From Hyalangium ruber (GTDB lineage Bacteria; Myxococcota; Myxococcia; Myxococcales; Myxococcaceae), in contig NZ_JAXIVS010000024.1 in NCBI RefSeq assembly GCF_034259325.1, positions 1-64,000 on the forward strand: a DNA stretch of 64,000 bases, in the 5' to 3' direction. Made by a program: the position numbers and the translations under genes. The notes under the pieces are model-generated. The model was not told where the DNA came from and ran no database searches. It saw only the letters and a list, made by a program, of their open reading frames with translations. Below are positions 61,594 through 64,000 of the stretch, one piece after another. Each line of letters opens with the position of its first letter. The stretch's first letter is position 1.

Positions 61594-62940
61594 ATGCGCG
61601 CGGTGCTCCTGCTTTCCCTGGCTGTCCTCACCCTGCCCCGCGTCGCGGTGGCGGTGGCGCCGGAGGTTCGAGCAGAGCCGGCGCGGGTGGTGCTCGGCCG
61701 GGATGTGGGGGTGCGGCTGGAGGTCCGGGTGCCGGCGGGAGCCGGGCCGGTGCGGGCCGCCGCTTCCTCGGGGAGCTTCGCGCAGCCGGTGGTGGAGTCG
61801 GGCCCGGTGCGGGTGTTCCAGTGGACGCCGCCGGAGGTCCGCTACCCGCTGGCCGCCATCCTGGTCTTCTGGGAGGAGGGGCGCAGCGGGACTCCCGAGG
61901 TGGCCGTCGTCCGTGTCCCGCTGCTGGGGCGCACCACGCTGCCCATCACCACGGATCCCGGCGCGGAGGTGGTGATCGAGATCGCCGAGGCGCAGTTCGG
62001 GCCCGTGAAGGCCGATCGCCGCGGCAAGGCGAAGGTGCCCGTGGAGGTGCCCCCCGGAGTGAAGGACGCGCGCGTGCTGGCCACGCGGGGAGCACTGAAG
62101 ACGGATCGCCGCGTGCCGCTGGAAGTGCCACCCCACAAGCCGCTGGTGGCCGTGTTCCCGCAGGAGCCCCTGCCCCGTTCGGGTGGATGGCTGGTGGTGG
62201 CGGGCGAAGGCAGCGTGGAGGCTTCGGCGCTGCAGCTCACCGTCGAGGGGGCGCGCGTGGCTCCCGAGCCGGGTGCTCCCGGCAGGTACCGGGTGAGCCC
62301 GCTCCAGGATGCGGAAAGCGTCTCCGTGGAGGTGAAGCGCCGGGACGCCGCGGACAGCGCTCGAGCGCAGGCCTCCGTCATTCCGGGCGAACCGGTGGAA
62401 GTGCCAGCGCCTACCGTGGCGCAAGCCGCTCCCGTTCGCCGGGGACTCGCCGTCCACCTGCTGGCCGGGGGCTTCTTCGCGGGAGGCGCCAATCGAGGGC
62501 CCTCGGCGGCCCTGGGCGTGTCCTATGCCCTGCCCGTCTGGAACGGCCGGCTCGCGGCGGAGCTGGAGGTCGGCCTGCGCCGTGCCGCGCTCGAGGCGCG
62601 GATCGAAGGCTACGGGACGTTGCACTCACGCGTGCTCGCGGGGCCGGTGCTGGCCTCGGCGCGGATGGCCGTCCTGGAGCGCTCGGCCTTCACGCTGTAT
62701 GGCCGTACGGGCCTGGGCGTGATGCCCTTCCAGCACGTGGTCTCCAGTGACTTTCAGCCCGGCTTCGATGAGAGCAGGCTGGGCCTCATGGCCTTCCTCT
62801 CCGCGCAAGGGGCGTACCGCTTCGGGCGCGTGAGCGGCCTGGTGGAACTGCGTGCGGAGTATGGCCCCGCCCACACTTCGCGCCTCGATGCACAGCTGGG
62901 CGGCGTGGGCGCAACCCTCGGTGTGAGGTACGAACCATGA
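61594..62940 (+). CDS. exported beta-rich protein, possibly outer-membrane
   Basis: A 448-residue exported protein with a signal peptide (MRAVLLLSLAVLTLPRVAVA). The first half is Ig-like and beta-rich (VRAEPARVVLGRDVGVRLEV, PITTDPGAEVVIEIAEAQ). The second half, from about 300, has alternating strands with Gly/aromatic ends (GLAVHLLAGGFFAGG, LAAELEVGLRR, FTLYGRTGLGVMPF) and ends in VGATLGVRYEP, like a small outer-membrane barrel. ATG 61594 is chosen because it begins the signal peptide; GTG 61570 is an alternative. Its stop overlaps the next lipoprotein start by four bases. Confidence 0.7.
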   Translation: MRAVLLLSLAVLTLPRVAVAVAPEVRAEPARVVLGRDVGVRLEVRVPAGAGPVRAAASSGSFAQPVVESGPVRVFQWTPPEVRYPLAAILVFWEEGRSGTPEVAVVRVPLLGRTTLPITTDPGAEVVIEIAEAQFGPVKADRRGKAKVPVEVPPGVKDARVLATRGALKTDRRVPLEVPPHKPLVAVFPQEPLPRSGGWLVVAGEGSVEASALQLTVEGARVAPEPGAPGRYRVSPLQDAESVSVEVKRRDAADSARAQASVIPGEPVEVPAPTVAQAAPVRRGLAVHLLAGGFFAGGANRGPSAALGVSYALPVWNGRLAAELEVGLRRAALEARIEGYGTLHSRVLAGPVLASARMAVLERSAFTLYGRTGLGVMPFQHVVSSDFQPGFDESRLGLMAFLSAQGAYRFGRVSGLVELRAEYGPAHTSRLDAQLGGVGATLGVRYEP

Positions 62941-63677
62941 ACCGCGTCACCGGCGTACTGCTCACCCTGCTCCTGCTGGGAGGCTGCGAGCCCGCTCCGC
63001 TGCCAGTGCCGTCGATCCTCTCCGTGGAGCCCGAGCAGATCGTCGAGGGCGGCCCCGCGGTGCTCGTGGTCCGGGTGGACGCGGTGCTGCCCGTCTCGGT
63101 GGACTATGGGAACGAGAGCGTGGATCCGGCTCAGCTCGAGCTGAAGCTGCGCGTCGCCGGGGTGCCGACCGAGATCGCCTTCGCCGATCCCGATGGCACA
63201 CTGGTGGCGCCATTGCCCGAGGGGCTCCCCCTGGGCGCCTATGACATCGGCGTGGCGATGACGGATGGCCGCGAGGCCGTGCGCGGAGCCGCCTTCTCCG
63301 TCGTGCCCGCGTCCACGCTCTCGGACCCGCCCGGTGGCGGTGGCAAGGATCCACGTCACCCGCCCCATCCTGGCGGAGGCATCGTCCGGGGAGGCCTGAC
63401 CGGCTTCCAGATCGACCCCATCCGGGATCAGGTCCGGGGAGTTCCGTTCCGGGTCACCGTGCGGGCCCTGGGGCCGGGCGCGAATACCTACCAGGGCGAG
63501 CTGTCCTTGCGCGCCAACCGGGGAAGAGTGGAATCCGGCAGGCCGGGGCGCTTCGACACCGGCGTCCTCGTGGAGGAGATCTCCCTGCACCACCCAGGTC
63601 CCAACATCTACCTCATGATCGAGGACTCGCTGGGCAATCGGGGACTGTCGAACTCCTTCCGGGTGCGACCGCACTGA
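62937..63677 (+). CDS. lipoprotein, Ig-like domain
   Basis: A 246-residue lipoprotein with lipobox LLGGC (Cys17), an Ig-like N-terminal domain (ILSVEPEQIVEGGPAVLVVR) and a Gly/Pro/His-rich linker (about 135-150) before a second beta domain ending in SNSFRVRPH. It overlaps the upstream exported-protein gene (ATGA). The partial gene that follows encodes a similar N-terminus, so this looks like a tandem duplication. Function unknown; possibly a set of envelope proteins. Confidence 0.75.
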   Translation: MNRVTGVLLTLLLLGGCEPAPLPVPSILSVEPEQIVEGGPAVLVVRVDAVLPVSVDYGNESVDPAQLELKLRVAGVPTEIAFADPDGTLVAPLPEGLPLGAYDIGVAMTDGREAVRGAAFSVVPASTLSDPPGGGGKDPRHPPHPGGGIVRGGLTGFQIDPIRDQVRGVPFRVTVRALGPGANTYQGELSLRANRGRVESGRPGRFDTGVLVEEISLHHPGPNIYLMIEDSLGNRGLSNSFRVRPH

Positions 63678-63707
63678 GCGGGCACTGCTCCGGTTATGCT
63701 GTCCCTC

Positions 63708-64000
63708 GTGAATCGATGGACCTCCCTGCTTGGCCTGGTGCTGTGTGCCTGTGGCTCCTCCGAGCCACCGATGCCTTCCATCGCGTCCGTGACGCCTCAG
63801 CGCATCTCGACCAGTGAGTGCGTCGCGCTGGCGGTCGAGCTGAACGGCGCGCTGCCGCTGAAGCTGGACTACGCCAAGGACTCGGTGGAGCTGCTCTCGC
63901 TGGGAGCGCTGGGCATCGCGGACCGGAGCTTCTCCATCCTCCGGATGGAGGACCAGGGACGGCGGCTCCTCACCGAGGTGCCCGCGGGGCTGCCCGTGGG
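63708..64000 (+). CDS. lipoprotein, partial, paralogue of the upstream lipoprotein
   Basis: A gene that runs off the right edge. From GTG 63708 it encodes a signal sequence with lipobox VLCAC, then PSIASVTPQRI and ALAVELNGALPLKLDYAKDS, which aligns with the start of the preceding lipoprotein (PSILSVEPEQI, VDAVLPVSVDYGNES). GTG is preferred to ATG 63696 because VNRW aligns with the paralogue's MNRV start, although neither has a clear ribosome-binding site. The C-terminus is outside the window. Confidence 0.7.
   Translation, partial: MNRWTSLLGLVLCACGSSEPPMPSIASVTPQRISTSECVALAVELNGALPLKLDYAKDSVELLSLGALGIADRSFSILRMEDQGRRLLTEVPAGLPV

Overview
The window looks like chromosome from a myxobacterium of the Cystobacter/Archangium/Hyalangium/Stigmatella type. 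By eye it is about two-thirds G+C with strong GC3 bias. It carries several lineage-typical families: an MXAN_0049-type Imm11 immunity protein beside a lipoprotein nuclease toxin, a lipoprotein with NGL repeats, a PilZ protein, REC-GGDEF signalling, many lipoproteins and a secreted alpha-lytic-type protease. This assignment is inference from gene content. I saw no rRNA, prophage or CRISPR array.

Layout. (1) 1-6030 is an accessory, damaged zone. It holds an ISAs1-type transposase remnant, a truncated gene end, an FHA/DUF1801 chimeric reading frame, a large metallophosphoesterase/NB-ARC/TPR protein of the NLR-like (STAND) type, two broken gene ends, and a lower-GC cassette of two small genes with a palindrome at its promoter. 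The 5975-6245 gap shows nothing firm. (2) 6246-14130 holds a Ycf46-like AAA ATPase coupled to a zinc-ribbon membrane protein, a secreted BTRD1-repeat cysteine protease, a Sit-like toxin/immunity pair and an alpha-lytic-type protease with a ricin-B lectin domain. (3) 14137-24310 holds acyl-CoA catabolism genes (LiuC-like hydratase, HMG-CoA lyase, B12-binding mutase subunit), a Tim44-like membrane protein, a pentahaem cytochrome pair, a dienelactone hydrolase and a pilin paralogue behind a sigma-54-type promoter.

(4) 24373-28034 is a two-gene operon of a prolyl-hydroxylase/adenylate-kinase/APH triple fusion and a Gfo/Idh/MocA oxidoreductase, the strongest candidate here for an undescribed system. 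(5) 28107-38823 holds an acyl-CoA mutase with a histone-H1-like tail, an aminotransferase, an RND lipid exporter and PAP2 enzyme, and facing them a probable ceramide operon (serine palmitoyltransferase, acyltransferase, reductase). (6) 38837-47161 holds an MlaC/TolC pair, class I aldolase, an MFS exporter, two tRNA genes (Ala-GGC, Leu-CAA), an RsmB-like methyltransferase and a response regulator.

(7) 47558-57519 holds a diguanylate cyclase, an FAD oxidoreductase fused to a receiver domain, miaA, cobT, hisS, psd, a lipoprotein, a phosphoesterase, a PilZ protein and a PfkB kinase. (8) 57627-60833 is an mlaE-mlaF-mlaD operon, and 60964-64000 holds a zinc-ribbon protein and a run of exported proteins that leaves the window.

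Taken together, lipid metabolism and traffic (sphingolipid synthesis, Psd, MCE transport, RND, PAP2), c-di-GMP signalling and kin/phage conflict functions dominate. B12 links cobT with the mutase subunits. Residue numbers below count from the start chosen for each gene.
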